Below, piece by piece: positions 33,926 to 42,981 of a stretch of 64,000 nucleotides of DNA. This DNA is from Pseudooctadecabacter sp. (GTDB taxonomy: Bacteria; Pseudomonadota; Alphaproteobacteria; Rhodobacterales; Rhodobacteraceae): contig NZ_JAHDGE010000005.1 in the NCBI RefSeq assembly GCF_020627745.1, positions 81,437 to 145,436 of the forward strand, read 5' to 3'. The notes under the pieces are model-generated. The model saw nothing but the letters and a program-made list of their open reading frames with translations. It searched no databases and was not told the DNA's origin. A program made the translations under genes and the position numbers. Positions within the stretch are counted from its first letter, which is position 1. Each line of letters begins with the position of its first letter.

Positions 33926-34678
33926 ATGCAAAGCGCGCAGACAACCGTTGATCCCGGCGAAATTGCCAAGTTCGAGGCTATGGCCGCAGAATGGTGGGAT
34001 CTGGAGGGTAAGTTCAAACCGCTACACATGTTGAACCCGACACGGCTGGATTACATCACACGCCAGATTTCGGCAGAATTTGACCGTGACCTGACGGGGG
34101 ACACGCCGTTTGCGGGATTGCGCATCCTTGATATCGGCTGTGGCGGCGGTTTGCTGTGTGAGCCTATGGCCCGTTTAGGCGCCGATGTTGTCGGTGCCGA
34201 TGCCGCGGCGCGCAACATTCCGGTCGCCATGGTTCATGCCGAACAATCGGGCCTCGACATTGATTATCGCCACACAACCGCCGAAGACATGGCCGCAGAG
34301 GGTGAGCAATTCGACATCGTCCTGAATATGGAGGTTGTCGAACATGTGGCCGATCCGTTGTCCTATCTGACGGCGTGCCGCCAGCTGTTGAAACCGGGCG
34401 GTCTGCACATTTGTTCGACGATCAATCGCAATCCCAAAAGTTTCGCTATGGCCATCGTGGGTGCGGAATATGTGATGCGCTGGTTGCCCAAAGGCACCCA
34501 CGAATGGAACAAGTTCATAACCCCGGATGAACTGTTTGAATTGATGAGACAGGCGGGTCTGAACCCTGTGGATCGTAAGGGGTTCAAATTCGATTTTCTG
34601 GGGTGGAGCTGGTCGATTTCGGACAAGGATCTGTCCGTCAACTACGTCACTGCCGCACTTAAACCTGAGGGTCAGTAA
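33926..34678 (+). CDS. ubiG: Ubiquinone biosynthesis O-methyltransferase
   Basis: The 250-residue protein opens with [20 protein letters not shown], the UbiG signature, and has the SAM-binding motif [18 protein letters not shown] near 60-77 and NMEVVEHV near 130. It methylates the two hydroxyl groups on the ubiquinone ring precursors. CGGAGAAC precedes ATG 33926. It is divergent from pip, and its 3' end overlaps the convergent GNAT gene by seven bases. Confidence 0.95.
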   Translation: MQSAQTTVDPGEIAKFEAMAAEWWDLEGKFKPLHMLNPTRLDYITRQISAEFDRDLTGDTPFAGLRILDIGCGGGLLCEPMARLGADVVGADAAARNIPVAMVHAEQSGLDIDYRHTTAEDMAAEGEQFDIVLNMEVVEHVADPLSYLTACRQLLKPGGLHICSTINRNPKSFAMAIVGAEYVMRWLPKGTHEWNKFITPDELFELMRQAGLNPVDRKGFKFDFLGWSWSISDKDLSVNYVTAALKPEGQ

Positions 34679-35457
34679 CCGGGCTTGGCGACGCAGTGAA
34701 TGGTCTCGGCATGATCAAAGCCCATCCGCCGGTAAAGGCGTCCCGCCGCGCTGTCGGCTTCAGCAACAATAGTCACCGTCGCCTCCGGAGCGCGACCCAA
34801 CACCCATAAGGCCACATGGCGTAGCATCGCCGCGCACAGTCCGCGTCGGCGATGTGTCATCCGGGTTTCGACACATTGATATCGCGCGATAGACTGGTCA
34901 TGAAACATACCCATGTGCGCGACCAGTCTGTTACCGTCAAAAGCACCAAACCAAGCCCCAAGACCTTGTGATATGAGGACCCGCCGGTTGCGATTACGTT
35001 TCACCAAAAATGGCCGGTGTGTCCCGGCGGGATAACCTTCTTCGATCCCGACTTCATCCATCACATCAAGAACCTGCATCCAATCCGCATCGTCTGCAAT
35101 CTGGCGTATCACCATGCCATCGGGCGTTGGCGCATCACCAAGCGGACGTTGCAACGTCAACGTGTCGGTACTGTCGACCACTCCGCCCAGCGCCGCAAAA
35201 TCCGGCAGGTCCTTTGCATCGACCTCAGGCATGTCCCAAACAACCGTCCGATGCTGCGCATGTGGAAAATGACGTTCAAACAAAGCAAATACATCATTTG
35301 CCGAACGTGTGTTGGTTTGCAGGATCAGTTGGTTGCCACGCCAGAAATCAGGTTCGGTCGGTGTGGTCTGGACCGCGTAATCGTCAAACCATTCCACTCG
35401 CGAAATGCCTGTCAGCGTCAACAACTCACTGCGCATTTCAAGTGACCTCAGGGTCAT
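34672..35457 (-). CDS. GNAT family N-acetyltransferase
   Basis: The 261-residue protein has an unrecognised N-terminal half and a C-terminal GNAT domain (about 120-255). The acetyl-CoA-binding segment is [17 protein letters not shown] (R/QxxGxG/A form) near 205, and [14 protein letters not shown] lies near the end. The substrate is unknown. Its start overlaps the marR stop (ATGA), placing it last in the comF-grxC-nitrilase-marR-GNAT unit. Confidence 0.85.
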   Translation of the reverse strand: MTLRSLEMRSELLTLTGISRVEWFDDYAVQTTPTEPDFWRGNQLILQTNTRSANDVFALFERHFPHAQHRTVVWDMPEVDAKDLPDFAALGGVVDSTDTLTLQRPLGDAPTPDGMVIRQIADDADWMQVLDVMDEVGIEEGYPAGTHRPFLVKRNRNRRVLISQGLGAWFGAFDGNRLVAHMGMFHDQSIARYQCVETRMTHRRRGLCAAMLRHVALWVLGRAPEATVTIVAEADSAAGRLYRRMGFDHAETIHCVAKPGY

Positions 35458-35897
35458 TCGCCCTCACTCAGATTGATCCGTAAATCGCGCATCACCGGCA
35501 GGATGGCCCGCACCTTTTCAGCCCCGACCTTCTCCACAGCCTCTGCGATAATGGGCGCAATGGCTGCCAGCGCCGCATCGCGTGCACTTCGTCCGGATGG
35601 ACTGATCGTAACCATCTTCCGGCGGGCATCGTCCCAATCGGGGCGAATGTGAACATATCCCGACGCCTCAAGTTTGCGCAGGGTGTTGGTCATGGCACCG
35701 CGGGTCAGATGAAAGGTACGGGCCAGTTGTGCAGGCGTCCGTTCGGATTGCGTGCGGGCCAGATGGTTGAGGACCGAAAAATGCGACAGCACCATGCCAC
35801 GGGGCAATGCCTTTGCCACGTTGTTACGCGCCAGTTGATCAACTGTCAGGATTTCGCTGAATAGCGCGACGGCAAGGCTATCGGTCTGGTTGCTCAT
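35454..35897 (-). CDS. MarR family transcriptional regulator
   Basis: The product is 147 residues from ATG 35897, with a winged-helix domain: FSVLNHLART, TPAQLARTFHLTRGAMTNTLRKLEASG (recognition helix near 65-80), and RKMVTISPSGR for the wing. It probably binds an aromatic or similar ligand and controls neighbouring genes or itself. An in-frame ATG at 35924 would add nine residues. It overlaps the 3' end of the nitrilase-type gene and the GNAT start, so it is translationally coupled within a minus-strand unit. Confidence 0.87.
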   Translation of the reverse strand: MSNQTDSLAVALFSEILTVDQLARNNVAKALPRGMVLSHFSVLNHLARTQSERTPAQLARTFHLTRGAMTNTLRKLEASGYVHIRPDWDDARRKMVTISPSGRSARDAALAAIAPIIAEAVEKVGAEKVRAILPVMRDLRINLSEGE

Positions 35898-36726
35898 TTT
35901 CTGGGCCGGTGAAATCTCTGTCATGGGTCAGCGCGGGAATACGCGTGCGTGCTTTAGACACTTCCCTGACGTCAAGATCAACGAATGTGATGCCGCAGGC
36001 GGTGCCGCCGCTGGCCAGAACCTCCCCCCACGGAGAGATCGCAAGACTGTTGCCGTAGGTTTGCCGCGCCTTGCCGGACGTTGCAATGTGCGTGCCTGTC
36101 TGGGCAGCGGCCAGAACATAACAGCCGGTTTCGATGGCGCGCGCGCGCAACAGCGGCTCCCAATGGGCGGCTCCGGTGACCGGCGAAAAGGCCGATGGCA
36201 CAAGAATAATGTCGGCACCGGATTTCGCCAATGTGCGGTAAAGGTGGGGAAATCGTACGTCATAGCAAACTGTCAGGCCGACCTTGGCGAACCCGGCATC
36301 CGCGACAATGGCACGACCACCGGGGGCATAACCGGACGATTCCGCGTAAACCTCCTCCGCGCTGACTGACACATCAAACATGTGGATTTTGTCGTAGCAG
36401 GCGGCAATGCCCCCATCGGGCGCAATCAGAAAGGACCGGTTGACAAACCGGCCATCTGCGCCCCCTTTCAGGGCGAGAGAGCCTATCGAAAGCCATGTTC
36501 CGTGCCGTTTCGCAGCCTCCTGCAAACCGCAAAGGGTCTGGTCGTCCGCCTGGTGTCGTAGAACGCGTTGCTGATGCGCGCGGTCCATGCTGACGCAATT
36601 CGTGACCTCGGGCGTGCAGATGAACCCTGCACCTTGGTCGGCGGCTTTGGCGATCATGCCTTCGACGGTTGCAAGGTTTTCGGCCGGATCGTCCGAGGAC
36701 GTCAGTTGAAGAAGGGCCGCCTTCAC
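35878..36726 (-). CDS. Carbon-nitrogen hydrolase (nitrilase / omega-amidase superfamily)
   Basis: The 282-residue protein has the Glu-Lys-Cys triad of this superfamily: TPEVT near 39, YDKIHMFD near 110 (Lys) and VCYDVRFP near 153 (Cys). The closest pattern is the Nit/omega-amidase branch, now known in several bacteria as deaminated-glutathione amidase. That would fit co-transcription with glutaredoxin. Overlap with grxC is ATGA. Confidence 0.88.
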   Translation of the reverse strand: MKAALLQLTSSDDPAENLATVEGMIAKAADQGAGFICTPEVTNCVSMDRAHQQRVLRHQADDQTLCGLQEAAKRHGTWLSIGSLALKGGADGRFVNRSFLIAPDGGIAACYDKIHMFDVSVSAEEVYAESSGYAPGGRAIVADAGFAKVGLTVCYDVRFPHLYRTLAKSGADIILVPSAFSPVTGAAHWEPLLRARAIETGCYVLAAAQTGTHIATSGKARQTYGNSLAISPWGEVLASGGTACGITFVDLDVREVSKARTRIPALTHDRDFTGPENEQPDR

Positions 36727-36980
36727 GCGTTCAACAGTGCATCCAGTTTTCCATCACGGTCCAGCGCTGCCAGATCGTCGCTGCCACCGATATGTTTTCC
36801 GTCAATAAAAATTTGCGGCACGGTGCGGCCCCCATTGGCGCGCTGCATCATTTCAGCGCGGCGGGACGGGTCTGCCATCACATCGATTTCGGAAAAGCTG
36901 ACGCCTTTGGACGTCAGAAGCTGTTTGGCGCGGTGACAAAAGCCGCAGATGGGGGTTGTGTAAAGTTCGACGGTGGCCAT
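36723..36980 (-). CDS. grxC: Glutaredoxin 3
   Basis: The 85-residue protein has the thioredoxin fold with active site CGFC at 12-15 (most class I glutaredoxins have CPYC), TVPQIFIDGKHIGGSDDL for glutathione binding. It reduces protein disulfides and glutathione mixed disulfides. ATG 36980 gives the usual start; the longer frame is spurious. It lies between comF and the amidase in one operon. Confidence 0.93.
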   Translation of the reverse strand: MATVELYTTPICGFCHRAKQLLTSKGVSFSEIDVMADPSRRAEMMQRANGGRTVPQIFIDGKHIGGSDDLAALDRDGKLDALLNA

Positions 36981-37012
36981 GGGGGCATTCCTTGTATCGT
37001 GTTTGCCCTTAT

Positions 37013-37735
37013 CTAGGCGTCCTTGACCACGCGGGCCAGTGCCAGCACGCAAACGTCATCTGCGCCGGCTGCAAAACAGGCCTCTGTCGCGGCGGCAAAG
37101 GTTGCACCTGACGTCATGACATCATCAACCAGCACAATGCGCCGCCCTTTGATCTGCGCCCGCAACGCAGGATTGACACTTATGGCCGCATCAAGGGCCG
37201 CAAACCTCTGGTCTTTTGAATGCCCCTCAAGGGGAGCGGTCGCCTTCGTTCTGTGCAGGGCATCCACCATTATGTCCGTCCCTGTCACCCCCGCCAGTTG
37301 CGTCGCAAGAAGGGCCGCCTGATTGTAGGTCCGACGGATCAATCGAAACCGATGCAGGGGAACTGGCACGATCAGCGGTGCATCCGCTAGCAGATCTCGT
37401 CCGGCACGCGCCAGCCATGGCCCCGCCGCACGGGCCAGATCGGTTCGGTCCCCGTGTTTCAGCGACAGAACAAACCGTCGCGCTTTGTCTTTGTAGACCA
37501 TCGCAGCACGTCCCTTTGACCACGGGCGCGCGATTGTCATGCAATCGTCGCAAAGAAGTGTCGGGTCCGGCGTGCCACTGCCAGGCAAGGGTTGTCCGCA
37601 ACAGTCACAGCACAAACCGTCGATAAAGGGGGTCTCGGCCCAGCAAGGACCGCACAGCGCAAAATCGCCTTCGGTCCGCGCCTCACACATAACACACTGC
37701 GGCGGATAGATCGTACGGATCAGACTTTGCAACAC
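37013..37735 (-). CDS. comF: ComF family protein (phosphoribosyltransferase-like)
   Basis: The 240-residue protein begins with a cysteine-rich zinc-ribbon (CVMC, CGPC, CCDCC, CDDC within 15-65) followed by a phosphoribosyltransferase fold with the PRPP motif IVLVDDVMTSGATF near 200. ComF proteins aid DNA uptake in competent bacteria, but many non-competent ones carry them with unknown function. It is the first gene of the unit and is divergent from the methyltransferase, only 25 bases apart. Confidence 0.92.
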   Translation of the reverse strand: MLQSLIRTIYPPQCVMCEARTEGDFALCGPCWAETPFIDGLCCDCCGQPLPGSGTPDPTLLCDDCMTIARPWSKGRAAMVYKDKARRFVLSLKHGDRTDLARAAGPWLARAGRDLLADAPLIVPVPLHRFRLIRRTYNQAALLATQLAGVTGTDIMVDALHRTKATAPLEGHSKDQRFAALDAAISVNPALRAQIKGRRIVLVDDVMTSGATFAAATEACFAAGADDVCVLALARVVKDA

Positions 37736-37760
37736 AGGGCAAACCTCCTATCTGACAGGC

Positions 37761-38582
37761 ATGGACACACCACCCCGCCTGACCGACCGCCCTGCCCTTG
37801 CCCGCAACCGTGCGCGTGCAACCGAGATGTTTTTACAGCAGGCCGCTGCCGATGACGTTCAGGAAAGACTGATGGAGGTTAACAGAACGTTTACGTCGCC
37901 AGCAGTTGTGACCGGTTTTCCAAAATTCTGGCAGGAACGGATGCCGACGGCGCGGCTTGTGGCGGATGGCGACACTCTGGATCTTGAGGAAAACGCCCAT
38001 GATCTGATTGTCCATGCCCTGTCACTTCATTGGGCGGACGACCCGATCGGGCAACTGGTGCAATGTCGACGCGCGCTAAAACCTGACGGGCTTTTGCTAG
38101 CGACACTCTTTGCCGGTCAAACCCTCCACGAACTGCGCTCTGCGCTGGCGCAGGCCGAGGTTGACGTCACCGGCGGGCTGTCGCCGCGCATCTTGCCCAT
38201 GGGCGAAGTCCGTGATTTGGGCGGCCTTCTTCAACGTGCGGGCTTTGCCTTGCCGGTGGCGGACATGATGCCGCTGACTGTCAGCTACGAAACCCCGCTG
38301 CATCTGATGCGCGACCTGCGCGCCATGGGGGAGGGCAACGCGATGGATGCCAGACGCCGAACCATGACGCCACGTACTGTTATCGGCACAGCATCGGCCC
38401 TGTATCACGACGCTTTCGGCACGCCGGATGGACGTGTCACCGCCACTTTTGAGATAGCGACGTTGACCGGCTGGGCGCCCGCCGAAAGCCAGCCCAAACC
38501 GTTGCGTCCGGGGTCAGCCACCCACCGATTGGCGGATGCGCTGGGCACATCTGAAACGCCCTTAAATCAGTCCAAAGATTGA
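37761..38582 (+). CDS. Methyltransferase-fold protein (NDUFAF5/BioC-like), motif I degenerate
   Basis: The 273-residue protein has the N-terminal RNRARATEMFLQQAAADDVQERL and later NAHDLIVHALSLHWADDP, LVQCRRALKPDGLLLATLFAG, and EVRDLGGLLQRAGFALPVAD seen in the NDUFAF5/BioC-like class I methyltransferase family. The glycine-rich SAM loop is not present: where it should be there is VVTGFPKFWQERMP. The fold is clear, but SAM binding is doubtful. Human NDUFAF5 is a hydroxylase of complex I, so an assembly role is conceivable. Confidence 0.8.
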   Translation: MDTPPRLTDRPALARNRARATEMFLQQAAADDVQERLMEVNRTFTSPAVVTGFPKFWQERMPTARLVADGDTLDLEENAHDLIVHALSLHWADDPIGQLVQCRRALKPDGLLLATLFAGQTLHELRSALAQAEVDVTGGLSPRILPMGEVRDLGGLLQRAGFALPVADMMPLTVSYETPLHLMRDLRAMGEGNAMDARRRTMTPRTVIGTASALYHDAFGTPDGRVTATFEIATLTGWAPAESQPKPLRPGSATHRLADALGTSETPLNQSKD

Positions 38583-38642
38583 CGGCGGTCGTAATACGGT
38601 TATCTGACCCCAATGAAACACGATGATCCACGCGAGGCCCCG

Positions 38643-39722
38643 ATGTTTGATGCCAAGTCGAAAGACACGCTGGGCGATGTTGCCGTATGCCCGATGCACG
38701 CCCCGGCAGATCACCCCAAGATCAAACCTGCCAAGGTCGGGGTTCTGCTTGCCAATCTAGGGACACCGGATGCGACCGATTACTGGTCCATGCGTCGCTA
38801 CCTGAACGAATTTCTCAGCGACAAGCGCGTTGTCGATTATTCCGCATGGGTCTGGCAGCCTCTGTTGCAACTCATCATCCTGACGAAACGCCCGTTTTCC
38901 AGCGGTGCGGCCTACAAAAGCATCTGGAATGAGGAGGCCGATGAAAGCCCCCTTCTGACGATCACGAAGGCACAGACGAAAGCGATGACCGACCGCTTGA
39001 AGGGCATCTACGGCGACGATGTCGTGGTGGATTTCTGTATGCGCTACGGTAACCCGTCCACCAAATCAAAAGTGCAGGAAATGATTGAGGCCGGGTGCCA
39101 GAAAATCCTCTTTTTCCCACTGTATCCGCACTACGCCGGGGCCACGTCCGCCACGGCCAACGACCAGTTCTTCCGCGCACTGATGGAAGAGAAATGGCAA
39201 CCGATCGCACGTATCGTCGAACCCTATTATGAAGACACCGCCTATATCGAGGCGCTGGCCCAGTCGATCGAAACCGCCTATGCCAAGGCCGAAACGCGAC
39301 CCGAAGTTCTGGTCTGTTCCTACCATGGCGTCCCGCAACGCTATTTGCGCGAAGGCGATCCCTATCATTGTCAGTGCCAGAAAACCACGCGGCTGTTGAA
39401 GGAACGCCTTGGTTGGGATGACACACAAATCATCACCACCTTCCAAAGCCGGTTTGGTCCGGAAGAATGGCTGCAGCCCTACACAGTCGAAGAGGTCGCG
39501 CGGCTGGCCGAGAATGGCAAAACCAACATCGCTGTCTGTGCCCCTGCGTTTTCAGCCGATTGCATCGAAACGCTGGAAGAGATCAACGAAGAAATCAAAG
39601 AAAGCTTCGAAGAGGCCGGTGGCGAACATTTCCTCTATATTCCATGCCTGAACGATGATCCTGCCCACATGGACGCCCTGACGGGAATTGTTCAACGCAA
39701 CCTGAAAGGCTGGCTTGACTGA
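38643..39722 (+). CDS. hemH: Ferrochelatase
   Basis: The 359-residue protein has VGVLLANLGTPD near 34, FLSDKRVVDYS, MRYGNPS near 140, the active-site SYHGVPQRY near 230 (catalytic His), and CAPAFSADCIETLEEI near 300 (Glu). It inserts Fe(II) into protoporphyrin IX at the membrane, the last step of heme synthesis. I start at ATG 38643, which has GAGG upstream; the ATG at 38613 has no ribosome site. It is followed by a perfect terminator. Confidence 0.95.
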   Translation: MFDAKSKDTLGDVAVCPMHAPADHPKIKPAKVGVLLANLGTPDATDYWSMRRYLNEFLSDKRVVDYSAWVWQPLLQLIILTKRPFSSGAAYKSIWNEEADESPLLTITKAQTKAMTDRLKGIYGDDVVVDFCMRYGNPSTKSKVQEMIEAGCQKILFFPLYPHYAGATSATANDQFFRALMEEKWQPIARIVEPYYEDTAYIEALAQSIETAYAKAETRPEVLVCSYHGVPQRYLREGDPYHCQCQKTTRLLKERLGWDDTQIITTFQSRFGPEEWLQPYTVEEVARLAENGKTNIAVCAPAFSADCIETLEEINEEIKESFEEAGGEHFLYIPCLNDDPAHMDALTGIVQRNLKGWLD

Positions 39723-39749
39723 CCTGCACCACGGTCATTTCGCAAAAGA

Positions 39750-39776
39750 AAAGGCCGCCCGATTGAGGCGGCCTTT
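39750..39776. terminator. Terminator between hemH and the small-protein gene
   Basis: AAAGGCCGCC (39750-39759) pairs perfectly with GGCGGCCTTT (39767-39776) over a 7-base loop. A- and T-runs on both sides allow use in both directions. Confidence 0.85.
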
Positions 39777-39798
39777 CCAATAAAACTGCAGATGCAGA

Positions 39799-39990
39799 TT
39801 AGTCGTTCATCGCAACTGCGATAAGAGCAACCAGGATCAGTGGGATGATCAGGCCAGCAGAAGAAGAAGAACCAGCGGTTTCTTCAACGATCATGACTGG
39901 TTCCATCTCCATGACGGGCTCAGCAATGTTACCAGCGAAAGCTGTGGAAGCAGCGCCAGCGAAAGCAGCAGCAAGTGCGAATTTTTTCAT
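39799..39990 (-). CDS. Small secreted/membrane protein, 63 residues
   Basis: The frame from ATG 39990 encodes a signal peptide (MKKFALAAAFAGAASTAFAG, cleavable after AFA) then an acidic methionine-rich stretch (about 23-38), SSSS, and a C-terminal hydrophobic helix (GLIIPLILVALIAVAMND). The longer frame to 40107 has no ribosome site. Such small proteins are often found next to hemH in Rhodobacteraceae; function is unknown. The poly-serine plus tail helix suggest a membrane-anchored peptide. Confidence 0.7.
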   Translation of the reverse strand: MKKFALAAAFAGAASTAFAGNIAEPVMEMEPVMIVEETAGSSSSAGLIIPLILVALIAVAMND

Positions 39991-40648
39991 TTTAGTTCTC
40001 CAGTTATTTGCCCACGGCAAAGTAAGTGAGGTCGCGCCATGGGCACCCAAGACTTCCCTCGAATTATGCAAAATCACGATTGCGAGAAGAATGCAAAGGT
40101 TATGCATACTTAGGTCATTCGACCGGTCCCGTTGTCGTCATATCCGCAACACTCAAACGTCTCAATTAGGGCATGGGTTTCGTTCGTCCACAAATAGCCT
40201 TCAGAATAGGCGCGCAGAACTGTGGACTGTACCAAAACCTGCGTGCTTTTGACGGGAATCTTCAATAAATAACCATCTATTTCAGGGTTTTAGCTTATCC
40301 CGGTATAAAGGCGACCGGCGCTGGGCATCGTTGAGGTCGGAACAAGGGACAGGTTGCCTGATCTGCATACGACAAAGAAGGTCGCGAATTCTTCCTGTCA
40401 CCATCAAGGTTTTGAGACGTTCGCCAACCCCAGATCTCAAACCTCCGAACCGACCACCACATCCATAGAATCGCATCACCGGTGAAATGCATCACGATGC
40501 CTGATCGGCCGGTTCTTGCCGGCTATCGGTGCGAATTTGCCTCACATACAAGGCAAAGTGATGGGTCGCCCAAGGGTTTGTCGTCTCTGCGGGTTTGAAT
40601 CAAACGGCGCAACGGAGTATGGCGGGAAGAATCTTTGAAGGTGCACAC
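39991..40648. other. 658-base intergenic region, no gene supported
   Basis: No reading frame here has a credible start or composition. I see two ATGCAAA copies 25 bases apart (40066-40072, 40091-40097) in the presumed upstream region of the small-protein gene. A short imperfect hairpin (GCCGG...CCGGC) lies near 40507-40522. Base composition is more AT-rich than the flanking genes, as expected for a regulatory spacer. I find no RNA gene. Confidence 0.5.
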
Positions 40649-41206
40649 ATGCTACGTCGTTCTTTTGTTGCAGGGTTTTTCACACTTGGTCTGGCTGCCT
40701 GTGGTGGTCCACCGGTTGGTGTCGGGCCGGATGGCCTTCCCGGACAGCAGATATACCGGATTTCGTCGCAGGATACCGGCGACATCCAGTTCCGGATGCT
40801 GGATGGTCTCAACGCCCTGCGGCAGGCTGCGGGTGCTGCACCCGTTCAACTGAATGCGCAGCTGAATGCAGCCGCTGCAACCCATTCGCGCGATATGTCG
40901 GTTCAAAATCGTCCCTGGCATTTCGGATCGGACGGATCGTCCCCGATCGACCGGTTGCAGCGTGTCGGGTATCAGGGCCGCCTGACCGGCGAGACAATTT
41001 CCGAAACCTATGAGACCGAACTGGAAACGTTGGCAGCTTGGATGCAACAACCCAACACGCGTTCCGTCTTGCTGGACCGGACAGCCAACGAAATGGGCTT
41101 TTCATGGTTTCAGGAAGGAAACGGCAAAATCTGGTGGACGCTGGTTCTGGCTGACAGGACGCGGTCCGCAGCGATTGCTCAAATCAATCCCCTCGCCCTA
41201 CAATAA
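40649..41206 (+). CDS. CAP (SCP/PR1-like) domain lipoprotein
   Basis: The 185-residue protein has a lipoprotein signal ending LGLAAC (Cys at about 18). A CAP domain follows: LDGLNALRQAAGAAPVQLNAQLNAAAATHSRDM with the family histidine near 87, RPWHFGSDG, GETISE, and the closing region WWTLVLAD. CAP proteins occur in the bacterial envelope with diverse unsettled roles. ATG 40649 follows GAAGG and gives a proper signal peptide; 40595 and 40619 do not. It is convergent to an L,D-transpeptidase lipoprotein. Confidence 0.85.
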   Translation: MLRRSFVAGFFTLGLAACGGPPVGVGPDGLPGQQIYRISSQDTGDIQFRMLDGLNALRQAAGAAPVQLNAQLNAAAATHSRDMSVQNRPWHFGSDGSSPIDRLQRVGYQGRLTGETISETYETELETLAAWMQQPNTRSVLLDRTANEMGFSWFQEGNGKIWWTLVLADRTRSAAIAQINPLALQ

Positions 41207-41207
41207 C

Positions 41208-41699
41208 CTAAGGGTAAAGGTAGATCGGGGTGCCGACGTTCACCATGGCGTAGATGTCTTCCATCTCACGGTCTTTCACAGCCAGACATCCCCAAGTCCA
41301 ATCTGTATCGCGGCGGAATCGTTTCGGCGTTCCGTGGATAAAGATGTCGCCACCCGGTGAATGGCCCATCGCCGCAGCCTTGGCGCGGTCTTGCGCGTTG
41401 GGGTACGAGATGCCGATGGACAGGTGAAACTGGCTGTTCGGGTTCTTGCGGTCAATAAAGTAGGCGCCTTCCGGGGTGCGTCCGTCGCCTTCGATTTCCT
41501 TGTGACCGGTTGGTGCGAACCCCAATTCGAAATCATATTCCTTCAAGGCCGTCCGCTCGTTCAGAAGATACATCTTGCGACGCCCCTTCTGGACCACGAT
41601 GCTGGTCACCGGAGGGCCGGTATAAACGCGGAATTTGCTTGAACACGCTGTCAACGCAAAGAGCGCAGCAACGCTTGTAAATGTGCGCCGATTCATCAT
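41208..41699 (-). CDS. L,D-transpeptidase (YkuD) lipoprotein
   Basis: From ATG 41699 the 163-residue protein has a signal ending ALTAC (lipobox, Cys near 19) and a YkuD domain with FIHGTPKR near 124 and DWTWGCLAV near 137-145 carrying the catalytic cysteine. It may cross-link peptidoglycan or attach proteins to it in the periplasm. A short double-Met start (41696) and an upstream ATG are alternatives. The S/T-H-G-C consensus is varied to T-W-G-C. Confidence 0.87.
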   Translation of the reverse strand: MMNRRTFTSVAALFALTACSSKFRVYTGPPVTSIVVQKGRRKMYLLNERTALKEYDFELGFAPTGHKEIEGDGRTPEGAYFIDRKNPNSQFHLSIGISYPNAQDRAKAAAMGHSPGGDIFIHGTPKRFRRDTDWTWGCLAVKDREMEDIYAMVNVGTPIYLYP

Positions 41700-41778
41700 A
41701 AGACCACTGCCCGTTTGGGTTTTCATTACGCTTATCGCAAAGCAGCCAATCTGCCTAGAATACCTGACGCGAATTGCG

Positions 41779-42981
41779 TCACGTCCGTGTGAACGAAGCC
41801 ACAACTTCCACATGAGGGGACCAGCGGAATTGGTCAACAACGTCGATCCAGACCATGGCAAAACCGGCAGAGACCAGCGCAGATGCGTCACGGGCGAAAG
41901 TGACGGGGTTGCACGACACCATGATGACCGATTTCAGATCAGACGCGGCCACCGTGGCAACCTGTGCCTGCGCGCCAGCGCGGGGCGGGTCAAGAACAGC
42001 AAGATCAAAGCGGTTCAGTTCGTCAGGCTCCAGCGGTCGGCGGAACAGGTCACGGACTTCGGTCGTGACAGTCTTGAGGCCCGTCGCATGACGCCAGCCG
42101 CGGTCGAGCGCTGACAACATCTCAGCGTCGCCCTCAATGGCGTGAACTTCGCATTTGGCCGCAATCGGCAGGCTGAATGTCCCCGCACCGGAAAACAGGT
42201 CGACAACCTTTCTGGCTTTGCCCAATGATCCCAGAACCGCATTGACCAAAGCCTGTTCACCCTCACGGGTGGCCTGCAGGAACGATGCCGCAGGCGGGGC
42301 CACACGGGCAGGACCGAATTGCTGATCGGGGGATTTGCGTGTGACGACAACATCGTCATTCCATGCAAGTCGCGCCAGATCATGCGCCTCTGCCAAACCT
42401 GCCAATTCAATCCGCAGCGGACCGTCCAGCGTCTTTTCGGTTGCCACATGCACGTCCAATCCATTCAGCGTGTCGGTAACGGTCAGATTGACCTCGGACT
42501 TGCGGGAGGCCGCGATGACGGTCAGCGCTTCCAAGGCCGGGAAACCGGCGCGGATGCCAGGCAACAACAGTTGGCAGTCGGGCACGTCAATCAATGCGTC
42601 AGAGGCTTTTGCGTGAAAGCCGACCATCGCCCCCTTCTTGGTCCGACGCCCCGACAGGCGTGCGCGTCTGCGGCTTTTTGGGGGCGAGGTATGAACATGG
42701 CGCAAAGGAAACGGCAAGTCCCGTGCCGTCACCGCGCGTTCGACGATCTGGGTTTTCCAGCCCTCGACAAACCTGTCCGACGCATGTTGCACCGCGCAAC
42801 CGCCGCAACTTTTAAAATGCCGACACGGCGCTTTGACGCGGTCCACCACCGGGGTGATGACCCGCGCCGATCCATCGGCCAGAACCTCAATCTCCTCCCC
42901 CGGCAGGACCCGTTCGACCAAAGTCCCATCCGCCAGCTGGCCCAGACCGGCCTGCGTCATCTTTTCAACAATCTTCGTCAT
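41779..42981 (-). CDS. Class I RNA m5U methyltransferase of the TrmA/RlmC/RlmD family
   Basis: The 400-residue protein has a cysteine cluster for a 4Fe-4S site (CRHFKSCGGCAVQH near 53-66) and PPAASFLQATREGEQALV, then VVDLFSGAGTFSLPIA (SAM binding) near 263 and VLDPPRAGAQAQ. The catalytic SCNPVTFARD near 350 completes the m5U methyltransferase set. Target (23S rRNA or tRNA) cannot be decided, since no TRAM-like domain is clear. It starts one base after the ABC exporter stop, as the last gene of a long minus-strand unit. Confidence 0.88.
   Translation of the reverse strand: MTKIVEKMTQAGLGQLADGTLVERVLPGEEIEVLADGSARVITPVVDRVKAPCRHFKSCGGCAVQHASDRFVEGWKTQIVERAVTARDLPFPLRHVHTSPPKSRRRARLSGRRTKKGAMVGFHAKASDALIDVPDCQLLLPGIRAGFPALEALTVIAASRKSEVNLTVTDTLNGLDVHVATEKTLDGPLRIELAGLAEAHDLARLAWNDDVVVTRKSPDQQFGPARVAPPAASFLQATREGEQALVNAVLGSLGKARKVVDLFSGAGTFSLPIAAKCEVHAIEGDAEMLSALDRGWRHATGLKTVTTEVRDLFRRPLEPDELNRFDLAVLDPPRAGAQAQVATVAASDLKSVIMVSCNPVTFARDASALVSAGFAMVWIDVVDQFRWSPHVEVVASFTRT

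Noticed and set aside
40507-40522. GCCGG-CCGGC hairpin in the long intergenic region
   Set aside because: Short stem without T-run; no reason to call it a terminator or RNA.
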